Positions 35,844-44,443 are shown, counted from the stretch's first letter. The stretch is 64,000 nucleotides of DNA from Terriglobia bacterium (GCA_020073185.1 JAIQFT010000008.1:62001-126000); one strand, 5' to 3'. Notes: generated by a model from the letters alone, not told the origin. Numbers and translations: made by a program.

Positions 35844-36785
35844 ATGGGAATCGCGACGCGCACCTTGGTTTCGTCGCACCGACCGAACCTCTTTGCCGAG
35901 GACGCTCACTACAAACTTTTCCAGGATGATGCTTTTGAGTGGCTCGCGGCCGCCCAACCCAATTCCATCCACGCTGTCGTAACCGATCCTCCTTACGGCC
36001 TTGTCGAATACACATCCCGTGAGTTGAACAAGATGAAAAACGGCAAGGGTGGAGTCTGGCGGATCCCACCGTCTTTCGACGGATGCCAGCGGCGTCCCTT
36101 ACCACGGTTCACGGTATTAAAGCAGGGGGACCATCAAGCTCTGAGAAAGTTTTTTACGCGATTGGCATCCTCATTGATGCGGGTTCTGGTGCCGGGCGGA
36201 CACGTGTTTATTGCCACCAACCCCTTGGTTTCATATCTCGTATACGAACCGTTTGTGGCGGCGGGATTCGAAAAACGGGGCGAGATCATTCGCGTCGTAC
36301 ACACCTTGCGCGGCGGAGACCGTCCCAAGAATGCCCACAGCGAATTCCCAGATGTTTCAGTCATGCCGAAGTCATGCTGGGAGCCGTGGGGATTGTTCCG
36401 GAAGCCGTGCCAAGGGCGCGTACAAGATAATCTGCGCAAGTGGAAGACCGGAGGTCTGCGGCGAATTTCGGCGGAAGAACCATTCAAGGACCTCATCTAT
36501 TCGTCCCCTGCTCGAGGAGTTGAGCGTGAAATCGCTCCGCATCCATCTTTGAAGCCGCAGGGTTTTTTGCGCCAGATTGTGCGAGCGGCGTTGCCGATGG
36601 AACAAGGGACGATATTGGACCCGTTCATGGGATCGGGGTCAACCATTGCTGCTGCCGCGGCATGCGGTTATTCCAGCATTGGAATTGAAAGCAACCCCGA
36701 ATACTTTCTGCTCGCCGTCAAGGCCATTCCACTCCTGGCCAAATTTGAGCCCGGCGAGTGTAACGGCAATGGCAAGAAAGCGTGA
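35844..36785 (+). CDS. Site-specific DNA methyltransferase (beta class)
   Basis: 313 residues. Catalytic motif IV reads TDPPYG (about residue 50) and AdoMet motif I reads DPFMGSGST near the C-terminus, the beta-class order. DPPY favours N6-adenine methylation. The insertion around 60-110 is probably target recognition. No restriction enzyme of a known family is adjacent. G+C is lower than in lipA. It is the first gene of a plus-strand island that continues with a small ORF, an NTase-like gene and DUF262. The stop overlaps a GTG of the next small frame. Confidence 0.87.
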   Translation: MGIATRTLVSSHRPNLFAEDAHYKLFQDDAFEWLAAAQPNSIHAVVTDPPYGLVEYTSRELNKMKNGKGGVWRIPPSFDGCQRRPLPRFTVLKQGDHQALRKFFTRLASSLMRVLVPGGHVFIATNPLVSYLVYEPFVAAGFEKRGEIIRVVHTLRGGDRPKNAHSEFPDVSVMPKSCWEPWGLFRKPCQGRVQDNLRKWKTGGLRRISAEEPFKDLIYSSPARGVEREIAPHPSLKPQGFLRQIVRAALPMEQGTILDPFMGSGSTIAAAAACGYSSIGIESNPEYFLLAVKAIPLLAKFEPGECNGNGKKA

Positions 36786-36895
36786 ACGAGAAGATTGGTT
36801 TGATGCAACAGTCAATCTCTCGACACGAAGAGAAAAGACCCCGTGTGTTTGCAGTTGCCTCTACTACAATTAGCGGTTTCCTCGCAACGATGTAG
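36782..36895 (+). CDS. Possible 37-residue coupled peptide
   Basis: A GTG at 36782 overlaps the methyltransferase stop as GTGA and opens 37 codons ending FAVASTTISGFLATM; the stop lies 15 bases before the next gene. Coupling is suggested by the overlap; it may also merely carry ribosomes to the next start. No family is recognised. Confidence 0.35.
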   Translation: MNEKIGLMQQSISRHEEKRPRVFAVASTTISGFLATM

Positions 36896-36910
36896 GGTTG
36901 ATGGAACGGC

Positions 36911-37498
36911 ATGCCGTATCCGACTAAGGATGAGTTCTCGAAGCTGCTTGATTCCAGAGACCATGGCACAATCGTCGAAGAATTCTTGATTGCCGGGCTG
37001 CCGTATGCCTTCAAGGATTCTCCGACTGATTACGATGCGTTGCGTTCGGCTATCGGGTCCGCGTTAGCCCTCGCTGTCGACACGATGACAGCAATCGGCA
37101 GCGGGCGCATTGGGTACAGTTTGAGTCCGGAAAAATATGGAGTTCCATTTTCTACGGAATCTGACCTTGATGTTGCGGTCGTCAGTGCCGAGCTGTTCGA
37201 CACGGCTTGGTTCGAGCTTCTGCGCCTCGGTCGAAAATATTTCAGTCTCGAAAAACAGGTTCAATCTTGGATTGCTGCCCACAGGGAAAACCACATCTTC
37301 TGGGGGTTTATGATTCCTGACCGTCTTCCGGGCGCGGTAAAGCTTTCACCAAATTGGTTTAGAACATTCAAGGGGCTCGCTAGAAATCCGACGCTGGCGG
37401 GTCGACCTGTGAATGGACGATTGTACAGGACGTGGGAGCATGTGAAGATTCAGCAACTCAACAGTTTGAGAAAAGTCCAACAAGCATTGCGTACTTGA
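36911..37498 (+). CDS. Minimal nucleotidyltransferase-like protein
   Basis: 195 residues. A GS followed by a 22-residue spacer and SDLDVAVV (about residues 56-90) is the pattern of the polymerase-beta-type nucleotidyltransferase active site (GS, then D-x-D). The rest contains aromatic-rich helices and no other family I recognise. Typical activities in this fold are transfer of NMP to protein or small molecules, and antitoxin or defence functions. It lies between a DNA methyltransferase and DUF262. G+C is about 53% in one counted line. The start ATG at 36911 has a weak ribosome site. Confidence 0.65.
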   Translation: MPYPTKDEFSKLLDSRDHGTIVEEFLIAGLPYAFKDSPTDYDALRSAIGSALALAVDTMTAIGSGRIGYSLSPEKYGVPFSTESDLDVAVVSAELFDTAWFELLRLGRKYFSLEKQVQSWIAAHRENHIFWGFMIPDRLPGAVKLSPNWFRTFKGLARNPTLAGRPVNGRLYRTWEHVKIQQLNSLRKVQQALRT

Positions 37499-37509
37499 TA
37501 GGAATGACT

Positions 37510-38589
37510 ATGGACTACAACTCCAGCGAGCAGACTATTGGGTGGTTCAAAGACCGCTATCTTGAAGGGAACTTGGAGATAAAGCCACCCTATCAAAGAA
37601 GGCCAGTGTGGGCAGCACGCCAGAAATCGAACCTTGCCGAATCCATTCTGCTGGGTCTTCCTGTGCCCGAAATATACATCCATTCCACTACAAGTGCCGA
37701 AGGTAAGACGCACTACGCAGTGGTCGACGGGCAGCAGCGTATCAGGTCGATTCTTCAGTTTGTGGGAATAGACGAGGAAGACAGCGAAAAGCAATTCAAC
37801 GGATTCGCGCTGGAGGGTCTCGAAGAAGATTCTTTGTGGCGCAATACTACCTTTGAAGACCTTACCCCCAAGCAACGAGAAAAGTTCTACGGCTACAAGC
37901 TTTCCGTACGTTTCTTGTCGGATGCATCCGAAGCTGATGTTAGGGACATGTTCAGACGATTGAACAAGTTTCTCACAAAACTCAGTGACCAGGAGTTGCG
38001 CAATGCTATTTACTCTGGCCCGTTTATCCAACTCTCCAACACGCTTGCTGACGACGATTACTGGGCGGAAAATCGAATCGTGTCCCCCGGGATAATTCGA
38101 CGGATGAAGGACATCGAGTTCATAAGCGAACTCTTGATTGGGTTGATGGACGGCCCACAAGGCGGGAGCGGCCAAATCATTGATGATTATTACCTGCAGA
38201 TGGAAGAGTATGAGGATGAGATTCCTGACCAGAAAACGGTTAAGCGCCTTCACGAGCGCACGCTGACTGCCGTTCAGGTCATTTTCCCGGATATCAAGAA
38301 GACTCGGTGGCGCAATCGGACCGATTTTTATTCCCTTTTCGTAGCACTTGGAGCCATTTTGAGTGGAGGGGCCAAGAAATATAAGCCTGAGGACGTCCGC
38401 AATGTTCTTTTGGAGTTTGCGGAACAAGTCAACGCGAGAATCTCTGACGAAGAGGCCGAGGTTTCGGATGGGGCAGCCGCCTACACCGAGGCCGTGAAAC
38501 GGGGCAGTTCTGATAAGTCACGCCGCGCAATCCGGCATCAGGCACTGTTAGGATTGTTGGCTCCGCTGTTCAGGAAGAAACAGAATTGA
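37510..38589 (+). CDS. DUF262 (GmrSD N-terminal-like) protein
   Basis: 359 residues from the ATG at 37510, with AGGA seven bases before; the ATG at 37504 sits too close to it. The DUF262/ParB-like signature is present: PPYQRRPVWAARQKSNL, PVPEIYIHS and VDGQQRIRSI. DUF262 proteins are related to the GmrSD nuclease, where the motif binds or hydrolyses nucleotide. No C-terminal DUF1524 HNH domain is seen; instead there is a helical C-terminus (about 240-359). It is coupled closely (11-base gap) to the NTase-like gene. G+C is about 50% in one counted line. Confidence 0.82.
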   Translation: MDYNSSEQTIGWFKDRYLEGNLEIKPPYQRRPVWAARQKSNLAESILLGLPVPEIYIHSTTSAEGKTHYAVVDGQQRIRSILQFVGIDEEDSEKQFNGFALEGLEEDSLWRNTTFEDLTPKQREKFYGYKLSVRFLSDASEADVRDMFRRLNKFLTKLSDQELRNAIYSGPFIQLSNTLADDDYWAENRIVSPGIIRRMKDIEFISELLIGLMDGPQGGSGQIIDDYYLQMEEYEDEIPDQKTVKRLHERTLTAVQVIFPDIKKTRWRNRTDFYSLFVALGAILSGGAKKYKPEDVRNVLLEFAEQVNARISDEEAEVSDGAAAYTEAVKRGSSDKSRRAIRHQALLGLLAPLFRKKQN

Positions 38590-38600
38590 GCTGGGTTCCC

Positions 38601-39752
38601 ATGAAAGATTTCTACGTCCGCGACGCCGCGCAGTTCGACAACAAAGTCATCACCACCAGCCTGGTGGTAGCCGCCAAGCAAGTGAAGCCGAAAAAAACCG
38701 GCGAGCCGTACCTGGCGCTCACCCTGGCCGATCGCACCGGGCACATTGACGCCAAGGTGTGGGACAACGTTGCCGAGATCATGGGGACGTTCGAGCAGGA
38801 CGACTTCGTCAAGGTGCGCGGCCTGATCAACAAGTACAACGGCCGCCTGCAATTGACCGTGCACAAGCTGAAGCGGCTGGAGGAGTCGGAGATCGATTAC
38901 TCCGACTATCTGCCCAAAACCACCAAGGACGTGGACGAGTTGTGGCGCACGCTGGGCGAGTTTGTGGCCGGATTCAAGAATCCGCACCTGAAGGCGCTGG
39001 TGGAAAATTTCATGAGCGATCCCGAGATCGCCGCCGCCTACCGCAATGCGCCCGCGGCCAAAACGCTGCATCACGCGTATATCGGCGGGCTGCTCGACCA
39101 CGTGGTGTCGCTGTGCAAGCTGTGCGACCTGGCCTGCCGCAACTACCCGCAGGTTGACCGCGACCTGCTATTGACGGGCGTGTTCCTGCACGACATCGGG
39201 AAGGTGCACGAGCTTTCGTACGCGCGCTCGTTCGCCTACACCACGCGCGGGCAACTGCTGGGGCACATGATTATCGAGCTGGAGATGCTGCAAGCCAAGC
39301 TGCCGGCGGATTTTCCGCCGCAACTCAAGACGCTGCTGGAGCACCTGATCATCAGCCATCACGGGCATTACGAGTTCGGCTCGCCCAAGCTGCCGATGTT
39401 TCCCGAAGCGCTCATGCTGCACTACCTCGACGACCTCGATTCCAAGATGGAGGCCATGCGCGCGCACTTTGAGCGCGAAGCGGAAGTGGACAGCCCGTGG
39501 ACAAGTTACAACCCTTCCCTGGCGCGTCCGCTGCTCGACACCGCGAAGTTCCTGCGTCCGAAGGCGGCGGCCGCTCCGCCGGAACCAGCCGCGGGTGAAA
39601 TGGCGGAACCGGAGGAACCGCCAAAACCGGCGGAGGAGCCGGCGGCGGCGGCGGTGGCGCCATCGTCCGAGACCGTCCCTCTGGAGAGGCAGGTCGAGGC
39701 ACTGCAAAACAAGTTCAAGCCTGCGGGTAACCATAAGGGAGAAGCGAAGTGA
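38601..39752 (+). CDS. yhaM: YhaM-type 3'-5' exoribonuclease (OB-HD)
   Basis: 383 residues. An N-terminal OB fold (about 15-90) precedes an HD domain with HH (LHHAYIGGLLDH) and HD (FLHDIGKVHEL). Bacillus YhaM shortens RNA 3' ends. The C-terminus is an Ala/Pro/Glu-rich tail (about 315-370) not usual for the family. It lies 11 bases after DUF262 on the same strand. Its stop overlaps the BlaI gene start as GTGA. Confidence 0.88.
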   Translation: MKDFYVRDAAQFDNKVITTSLVVAAKQVKPKKTGEPYLALTLADRTGHIDAKVWDNVAEIMGTFEQDDFVKVRGLINKYNGRLQLTVHKLKRLEESEIDYSDYLPKTTKDVDELWRTLGEFVAGFKNPHLKALVENFMSDPEIAAAYRNAPAAKTLHHAYIGGLLDHVVSLCKLCDLACRNYPQVDRDLLLTGVFLHDIGKVHELSYARSFAYTTRGQLLGHMIIELEMLQAKLPADFPPQLKTLLEHLIISHHGHYEFGSPKLPMFPEALMLHYLDDLDSKMEAMRAHFEREAEVDSPWTSYNPSLARPLLDTAKFLRPKAAAAPPEPAAGEMAEPEEPPKPAEEPAAAAVAPSSETVPLERQVEALQNKFKPAGNHKGEAK

Positions 39753-40114
39753 GATCGGGCGCGCCGGCGTCGCTGGAGATGGAGTGCCTCAAGGTGCTCT
39801 GGGTCCAGGCCGAAGCGAGTGTCGCCCAGGTGCGCGCCGGACTGCCGCGCCCGCTGGCCTACACCACGGTGATGACCGTGCTCGACCGCATGTGCGCCAA
39901 GGGATTGGTGCAGCGCCGCAAACGCGGGCGGGCGTGGTCCTATTCCGCCGGGCTCGACCTGGAAACCGCGCGCGCCGAGGCGGTGCGCCGCCTGCTGGCT
40001 AACCTGTTCGAATCCGATAGCCGCGCGCTGGTGAGATATCTGCAGGGTGAGGGGACAGCGCGTCCACGGCGGCGCGCGGCGGCAACCTCGCGCATTGACG
40101 ATGAGCTGCTGTAA
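39749..40114 (+). CDS. BlaI/MecI/CopY-type transcriptional regulator
   Basis: 121 residues. A winged-helix N-terminus, LEMECLKVLWVQAEASVAQVR, with YTTVMTVLDRMCAKGLV is the BlaI recognition-helix region. The C-terminal half is a basic dimer helix. No BlaR1-type sensor is next to it, so the inducing signal is unknown. The GTG start overlaps the yhaM stop, so it is translated with the ribonuclease. Confidence 0.87.
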   Translation: MRSGAPASLEMECLKVLWVQAEASVAQVRAGLPRPLAYTTVMTVLDRMCAKGLVQRRKRGRAWSYSAGLDLETARAEAVRRLLANLFESDSRALVRYLQGEGTARPRRRAAATSRIDDELL

Positions 40115-40214
40115 TTTCGTAAAATTGCCCAATTGCCCAATCCTTTCTTTCCTGCCTAGCACATTGCTATCGGACAGCCATTCTGATAGAAAGCTGCCGA
40201 CGGTGGAGGTACTT

Positions 40215-41012
40215 ATGCGGCGAACATTACTGTTGAGCGTTCTTTCGGTGTGCATGATTTCCGTATTGCTTGCATGCAGCAAAAAGGAACCACAACCAGT
40301 AAGCGGCGAAGGCGGGCCGTCATCAACCTCGACCACGGCCGGCGGCACAGGCACAACTACTGCTAATCCGCCGGGCGCAACGGCTGTGACCGAGTCCAAG
40401 CCGTCTGGCGCAGCGGTTGCGAAAGGGAACGAGGCTAAGCCGCCGACTGCCATGGCTGCCAAGCCAACCGCAAAAGCCACCGAACCTGCCACGAAGCCGG
40501 CCGAGGCAAAGGTAATTCCCGCCGGCCAACATATCGTGGTACGACTTGGTCAATCGGTGGGATCGAAGATCAGCGCGCCGGGGCAGGCCTTTGCAGCGAC
40601 CGTGTCGCAGGCAGTCGAAGTTGGCGGAAAAGTGCTGATTCCGGCGGGCGTGGAAGCGAGCGGAACGGTGGCCGAAGCGGTCCCACTGGGACGCTTCAAG
40701 GGTGGCGCGCGCCTGCGGCTGACGCTGAACTCGGTGACGGTCGGCGGCAACAGCTACAAGGTTGAAGCCGCGGCGGTCAGTCAATCGGCAAAGGGCAAGG
40801 GCAAGCGCACCGCCGTGGCCGTGGGCGGAGGCGCCGGGCTGGGCGCGATCATCGGCGGACTGGCCGGCGGCGGCAAGGGTGCGGCCATCGGCGTGCTAGC
40901 TGGTGCGGGCGCCGGCACCGCGGGCGCTGCCTTCACCGGCAACAAGGACATTGTGCTGCCGGCGGAGACCGCGTTGAGCTTCAAGCTGCTGCAGCCGCTG
41001 GAACTGAAATAA
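40215..41012 (+). CDS. Glycine-zipper lipoprotein, unknown
   Basis: 265 residues from the ATG at 40215. A signal peptide ends in the lipobox LLACSKKE. A Thr/Ala/Pro-rich linker (about 30-110) precedes a beta-like domain (about 115-190), and a glycine zipper [20 protein letters not shown] (about 200-230) may insert in or pack at a membrane. The function is unknown. A longer frame from 40047 is not needed because GGAGGT precedes the ATG. Confidence 0.8.
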   Translation: MRRTLLLSVLSVCMISVLLACSKKEPQPVSGEGGPSSTSTTAGGTGTTTANPPGATAVTESKPSGAAVAKGNEAKPPTAMAAKPTAKATEPATKPAEAKVIPAGQHIVVRLGQSVGSKISAPGQAFAATVSQAVEVGGKVLIPAGVEASGTVAEAVPLGRFKGGARLRLTLNSVTVGGNSYKVEAAAVSQSAKGKGKRTAVAVGGGAGLGAIIGGLAGGGKGAAIGVLAGAGAGTAGAAFTGNKDIVLPAETALSFKLLQPLELK

Positions 41013-41017
41013 GACCA

Positions 41018-41106
41018 GGCTTCCGGCTTCAGGCTTCAGAAAAGCGGCCTGGAGTCTGCCTGTTGGATCTGATGACGGAAGCCTTGCGCCTGACGCCTGA
41101 GCCTCC
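41018..41106. repeat. Word-like inverted repeats before the HAD gene
   Basis: caggcttccggcttcaggcttcag on the left and gccttgcgcctgacgcctgag on the right are partial reverse complements. The block lies between a lipoprotein gene and the HAD hydrolase gene. Confidence 0.45.
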
Positions 41107-41108
41107 TT

Positions 41109-41807
41109 ATGTCTGATCTCGACTTCTCCCAGTTTTCCTGGCTCACCTTCGACTGCTACGGCACCCTGATCGATTGGGACCGGGGAATTCTGTCCACGGT
41201 TCGTCCGATCCTGGCCGCGCACGGTCGCGACTTGAGCGACGCCGGAATTCTGGAACTGTTTGCCGCCATCGAGCGCGTCGAGGAAGTCGGCGAATACCGC
41301 ACCTACCGGCAAATCCTGGAATCGGTGATGACGAAGATGGCGGCGCGCCTGGTGTTTCGCATCAGCCGCGACGAGATGCGGTCGCTGCCCGACGCGCTCG
41401 GTGACTGGGCGCCGTTTCCCGACACGGTCGCTGCGCTCTGGCAGTTGAAGGAGCGCTACCAGTTGGCGGTGATCTCCAACACCGATGACGACCTGTTCGC
41501 GCGCACGGCAACGCATCTCGAGGCGCCCTTCGACGCCGTCATCACGGCGCAGCAAGCGCGCAGCTACAAGCCGGCGCTGAACAATTTCCGTCTCGCGCTG
41601 GAACGCCTGGCGGCGCCGCGGGAAAAAGTGCTGCACGTGGCGCAAAGCCTGTATCACGACATCGCGCCCGCCAACGAGCTGGGAATTGCCAGCGTGTGGG
41701 TGAACCGGAGCGAACGCGCGGGAGCCTCGGGCAGCGCGGCGGGTGCGGCCCAACCCGATCTCATCGTGCCGGATATGGCAACGCTGGCGGCGATGGCGAC
41801 GCGCTAA
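41109..41807 (+). CDS. HAD-family hydrolase (haloacid dehalogenase type)
   Basis: 232 residues. Motif I is FDCYGTLIDWDRGI (nucleophile Asp), motif II is VISNTDDD and motif III is YKPALNNF, then a late IAPANELGIA acidic motif. The layout is that of 2-haloacid dehalogenases. The substrate is unknown. The start ATG at 41109 follows the repeat block. Confidence 0.88.
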   Translation: MSDLDFSQFSWLTFDCYGTLIDWDRGILSTVRPILAAHGRDLSDAGILELFAAIERVEEVGEYRTYRQILESVMTKMAARLVFRISRDEMRSLPDALGDWAPFPDTVAALWQLKERYQLAVISNTDDDLFARTATHLEAPFDAVITAQQARSYKPALNNFRLALERLAAPREKVLHVAQSLYHDIAPANELGIASVWVNRSERAGASGSAAGAAQPDLIVPDMATLAAMATR

Positions 41808-41857
41808 GCGCCGGCGGTTATCGAACGCACGGCTCACGGCGTAAAATTGGCCCCGAT

Positions 41858-42022
41858 ATGATCAGCAAGGAACTGCTCGATATCCTCGCCTGCCCAGTGT
41901 GCAAGGCGCCCCTCAGCTTGGGGACCGACACGCTGAAGTGTTCCGCTTGCCGCCGGGTTTACCCGATTCGAGACGGCATCCCGATCTTGCTGGAGGACGA
42001 AGGCCGGATCGAGAACGAGTAA
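41858..42022 (+). CDS. Trm112-like zinc-ribbon protein
   Basis: 54 residues: MISKELLDILACPVCKAPL, a second CSAC and DGIPILLEDEGRI form the Trm112/YcaR-type zinc ribbon. Related proteins act as methyltransferase partners; the bacterial role is unclear. It has its own ATG about 50 bases after the HAD gene. Confidence 0.88.
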   Translation: MISKELLDILACPVCKAPLSLGTDTLKCSACRRVYPIRDGIPILLEDEGRIENE

Positions 42023-42309
42023 TCTGTGTGCCAATCTGTCCGAGTCTGAGCCGCAGTTCCTCAGCTTTTCCCCCAAAGGAAACAACAGTTGCCACGTCTG
42101 GGGCGAGGCGTGAGCCGTCGGGTAGCCTCAGCGGACGAAAATTTACTGCATCAAGTTATTGTCGCTCAGTCACTTAGCATAGAAATGAGGTAGCGCGGCC
42201 GGCAGCGGAACGGTTTGGGCAGGAAATTGCAAGCAACTATTGTGAGAAAGGGGAGTCTAATCTGATAGGCAGGGGTGAGGAACCTGGCCTTCGGGATCGG
42301 AGGTGGTCC
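42023..42309. other. Gap without recognisable features
   Basis: 287 bases between the Trm112-like gene and the 76-residue gene. No ORF, repeat or promoter that I would support is visible, apart from gcatagaaatgaggtag near 42177, which is too weak to call. Confidence 0.35.
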
Positions 42310-42540
42310 ATGATGGCTGAAAAGTTTTCGAATGTTGAATTGGCCGCCTTGCGTAGCGAGTTGCTGCAGAGCGGACTGGATTCCTGGGACGCCGCCCGTG
42401 TGCTGCAAATTTTTCTCGCGGGGCGGGGCTACGGAGTTTCGCCCGAGGCTGCGCTCGACGCGGCCAGCCGCGTGGAAGGCGCCGGTTGCGCCTTGGATGT
42501 GATTCAGAAAGAGTTGGAGGGAATTGCCTTGGTGATGTGA
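42310..42540 (+). CDS. 76-residue helical protein, unknown
   Basis: Starts ATG ATG after a good ggaggt site. Almost entirely amphipathic helix (AEKFSNVELAALRSELLQSG, AARVLQIFLAG). No cysteine or known motif. It is followed by a terminator at 42610, so it is probably a real, single-gene unit. Function unknown. Confidence 0.65.
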   Translation: MMAEKFSNVELAALRSELLQSGLDSWDAARVLQIFLAGRGYGVSPEAALDAASRVEGAGCALDVIQKELEGIALVM

Positions 42541-42867
42541 ATGGCGCGGAAGGTGACGCCGCGCTGCACAATGAACTTCGTCGGAACTCAGACGAAAATA
42601 GAAAGATGAGCCGGGCCAACCAGCCCGGCTTTTCTGTTCTCCGCGCGCGGCGAAAAACTGACAGGGTCCACTTACCTCAACTCCCTCCCGCTTCGCAGCA
42701 ACCGACAACTGCTAACTTACGGACATTGACCCGCATCCCATTCGGGAATAACATCTGCGAACCCGTGGGGCGTTTCCGCAGTGGGGTGGGAATGGCAGTT
42801 GGCGCGGCACTGCCTTTTGTCTCGGGTTCCCAACACCGTCGCAAATCTCAGACTGGAGGAGGAGCCC
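42541..42867. other. Leader and terminator region, 327 bases without gene
   Basis: Contains the terminator at 42610-42633 and otherwise no supported ORF. The last 20 bases carry the ggaggaggag ribosome site of the EXORDIUM-like gene. I see no clear promoter. Confidence 0.4.
42610..42633 (+). terminator. Rho-independent terminator after the 76-residue gene
   Basis: Stem gccgggc/gcccggc (42610-42616 and 42623-42629) with a six-base loop, followed directly by tttt. Confidence 0.8.
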
Positions 42868-43845
42868 ATGATGGCTCGGAGGAAGGGTTTGCCTTGGAAG
42901 GTATTGGTATTTGTTGTGCTCGTGGCCAGCGCTGCCTTGGTTGGCGCGCAACAGACGCGGGATTCGAAAGACCTGGCACCCACCGGCAAGGGGTGGGGCG
43001 AAGCTTCGCAGCAAGCTCCTGATCGCGTGGACCACGCTGGGGTGAATGGCAACGCCGGATTGGCCAGAATCACCTGCCCCAACGGCATCTGTTACCACGG
43101 CGGGCCGGTGATGGGAAGCAGTCCCACCATTTATTACATCTGGTACGGCAACTGGAGCGGGAGCGGAACCAGCCATCCCATCTCGGATAGCGCCATCACA
43201 CAGGGTCTGCTGAATACCCTCCTCGACGGGCTGACGGGCTCGCCGTACGAGCATATCAACACCACCTACAGCATCTCGGGAACCGCGGTTACCGGCAACG
43301 TGACCAATGGCGGGGACGTGTCGGACAACTACTCGCACGGCACGGCGCTGTCGGACGCCGCTATCAAAGCCGTTGTCTCGGCAAAAATCACCAGCGGGGC
43401 ATTGCCGTCGGATAGCAACGGCGTCTACTTCGTGCTGACCTCATCGGATGTCAATGAAACATCCGGCTTCTGCACCCAGTACTGCGGGTGGCACACGCAC
43501 GGCACCATTGCGGGGAAGGACATCAAGCACGCCTTCGTCGGCAATCCGGATCGCTGCCCGTCGGCCTGCGAGTGGCAGACCACCAGCCCGAACAACGACA
43601 GCGGGGCCGACGGCATGGCGAGCATCATCGCGCACGAGCAGGAGGAGGCGATTTCCGATCCCGATCTCAACGCTTGGTACGATCGCCGGGGCGCCGAAAA
43701 TGCCGACAAATGCGCCTGGACCTTCGGCACTACGCACACCGCGTCGAACGGATCGCTGTACAACGTCACGCTGGCAAGCTCCAACTTCCTGATCCAGCGG
43801 AACTGGGTCAATGCCGGCGGCGGATCCTGTGCCATGAGCTACTGA
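42868..43845 (+). CDS. Secreted EXORDIUM/PHI-1-like protein
   Basis: 325 residues. A signal peptide (MMARRKGLPWKVLVFVVLVASAALVGA) precedes a domain that follows the plant EXORDIUM (PHI-1) family: YYIWYGNWS, LTSSDV, a CGxHxH pattern (CGWHTH), a VGN followed by CPSACEW, and PNND-G-DGM. An extra HEQEEA motif (IIAHEQEEAISDPDLNAWY) resembles a gluzincin-type HE site, but metalloprotease activity is not shown. Plant EXO proteins are apoplastic growth-response proteins. The gene is bounded by terminators (42610 and 43867). The start ATG is a good SD match. Confidence 0.8.
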   Translation: MMARRKGLPWKVLVFVVLVASAALVGAQQTRDSKDLAPTGKGWGEASQQAPDRVDHAGVNGNAGLARITCPNGICYHGGPVMGSSPTIYYIWYGNWSGSGTSHPISDSAITQGLLNTLLDGLTGSPYEHINTTYSISGTAVTGNVTNGGDVSDNYSHGTALSDAAIKAVVSAKITSGALPSDSNGVYFVLTSSDVNETSGFCTQYCGWHTHGTIAGKDIKHAFVGNPDRCPSACEWQTTSPNNDSGADGMASIIAHEQEEAISDPDLNAWYDRRGAENADKCAWTFGTTHTASNGSLYNVTLASSNFLIQRNWVNAGGGSCAMSY

Positions 43846-43866
43846 CTGGGAGCGAATTTTCGTAAG

Positions 43867-43900
43867 CGGGCGGCCTGAATAAGCGCCGCCCGTTTTGTTT
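43867..43900 (+). terminator. Rho-independent terminator after the EXO-like gene
   Basis: Stem cgggcggc/gccgcccg (43867-43874 and 43885-43892) with a ten-base loop and a ttttgttt tail. Confidence 0.85.
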
Positions 43901-43933
43901 GTGGGATCATCTTCCCTATCGGAGGAAGCGGTG

Positions 43934-44443
43934 ATGAAGAGAATAATCACGACAGTCCTGCTCGTCCTGGCGCAGGTTTCGATCAGCTCGGCACAACAGA
44001 CCAAGCCGGGTGCGCCGGCGGGCAGTCGCATCCCCACAGCAACGCGGCTGGTGGTTACCTTCCACGACCTGGAGCGACAATTGACGATTGCCCTGCGGAA
44101 GAACGACGCGGCCACGCTGGACCGCTTGCTTGCCGGCGAGTTCGAAGTGTGGACACCGCAGCCGCCCGGCGAGCCGGTCCCACGCGCCGATTGGCTGCAG
44201 CAGCGCCGGTCAGTTGGCGTGCCGGAGGCGTTCAGCATCCGCCAAATGGCGGTGCGGGGGTTAGATGACCACGCCGTGGCCAGCTTCGTTCTGATCGAAG
44301 GCGCCGGCGCACGACAGACTGCTCAATTCGTCGTTGACCTCTGGGCGCGCAGCGGCGGCGAGTGGAAACTGACCGATCGCTATGCTTCCCAGGTGCCACC
44401 CGCGCCATACTCGGGGGAGAGAAAGCCAACAGGCAAAGACTAG
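43934..44443 (+). CDS. Secreted NTF2/DUF4440-like protein
   Basis: 169 residues. A signal peptide (MKRIITTVLLVLAQVSISSAQ) precedes a small alpha+beta domain: LERQLTIALRKNDAATLDRLLAGEFEVWTP and a C-terminal strand WARSGGEWKLTDRY, typical of the NTF2/SnoaL fold. The function is unknown. The GTG at 43931 precedes the ATG by one codon. Confidence 0.75.
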   Translation: MKRIITTVLLVLAQVSISSAQQTKPGAPAGSRIPTATRLVVTFHDLERQLTIALRKNDAATLDRLLAGEFEVWTPQPPGEPVPRADWLQQRRSVGVPEAFSIRQMAVRGLDDHAVASFVLIEGAGARQTAQFVVDLWARSGGEWKLTDRYASQVPPAPYSGERKPTGKD

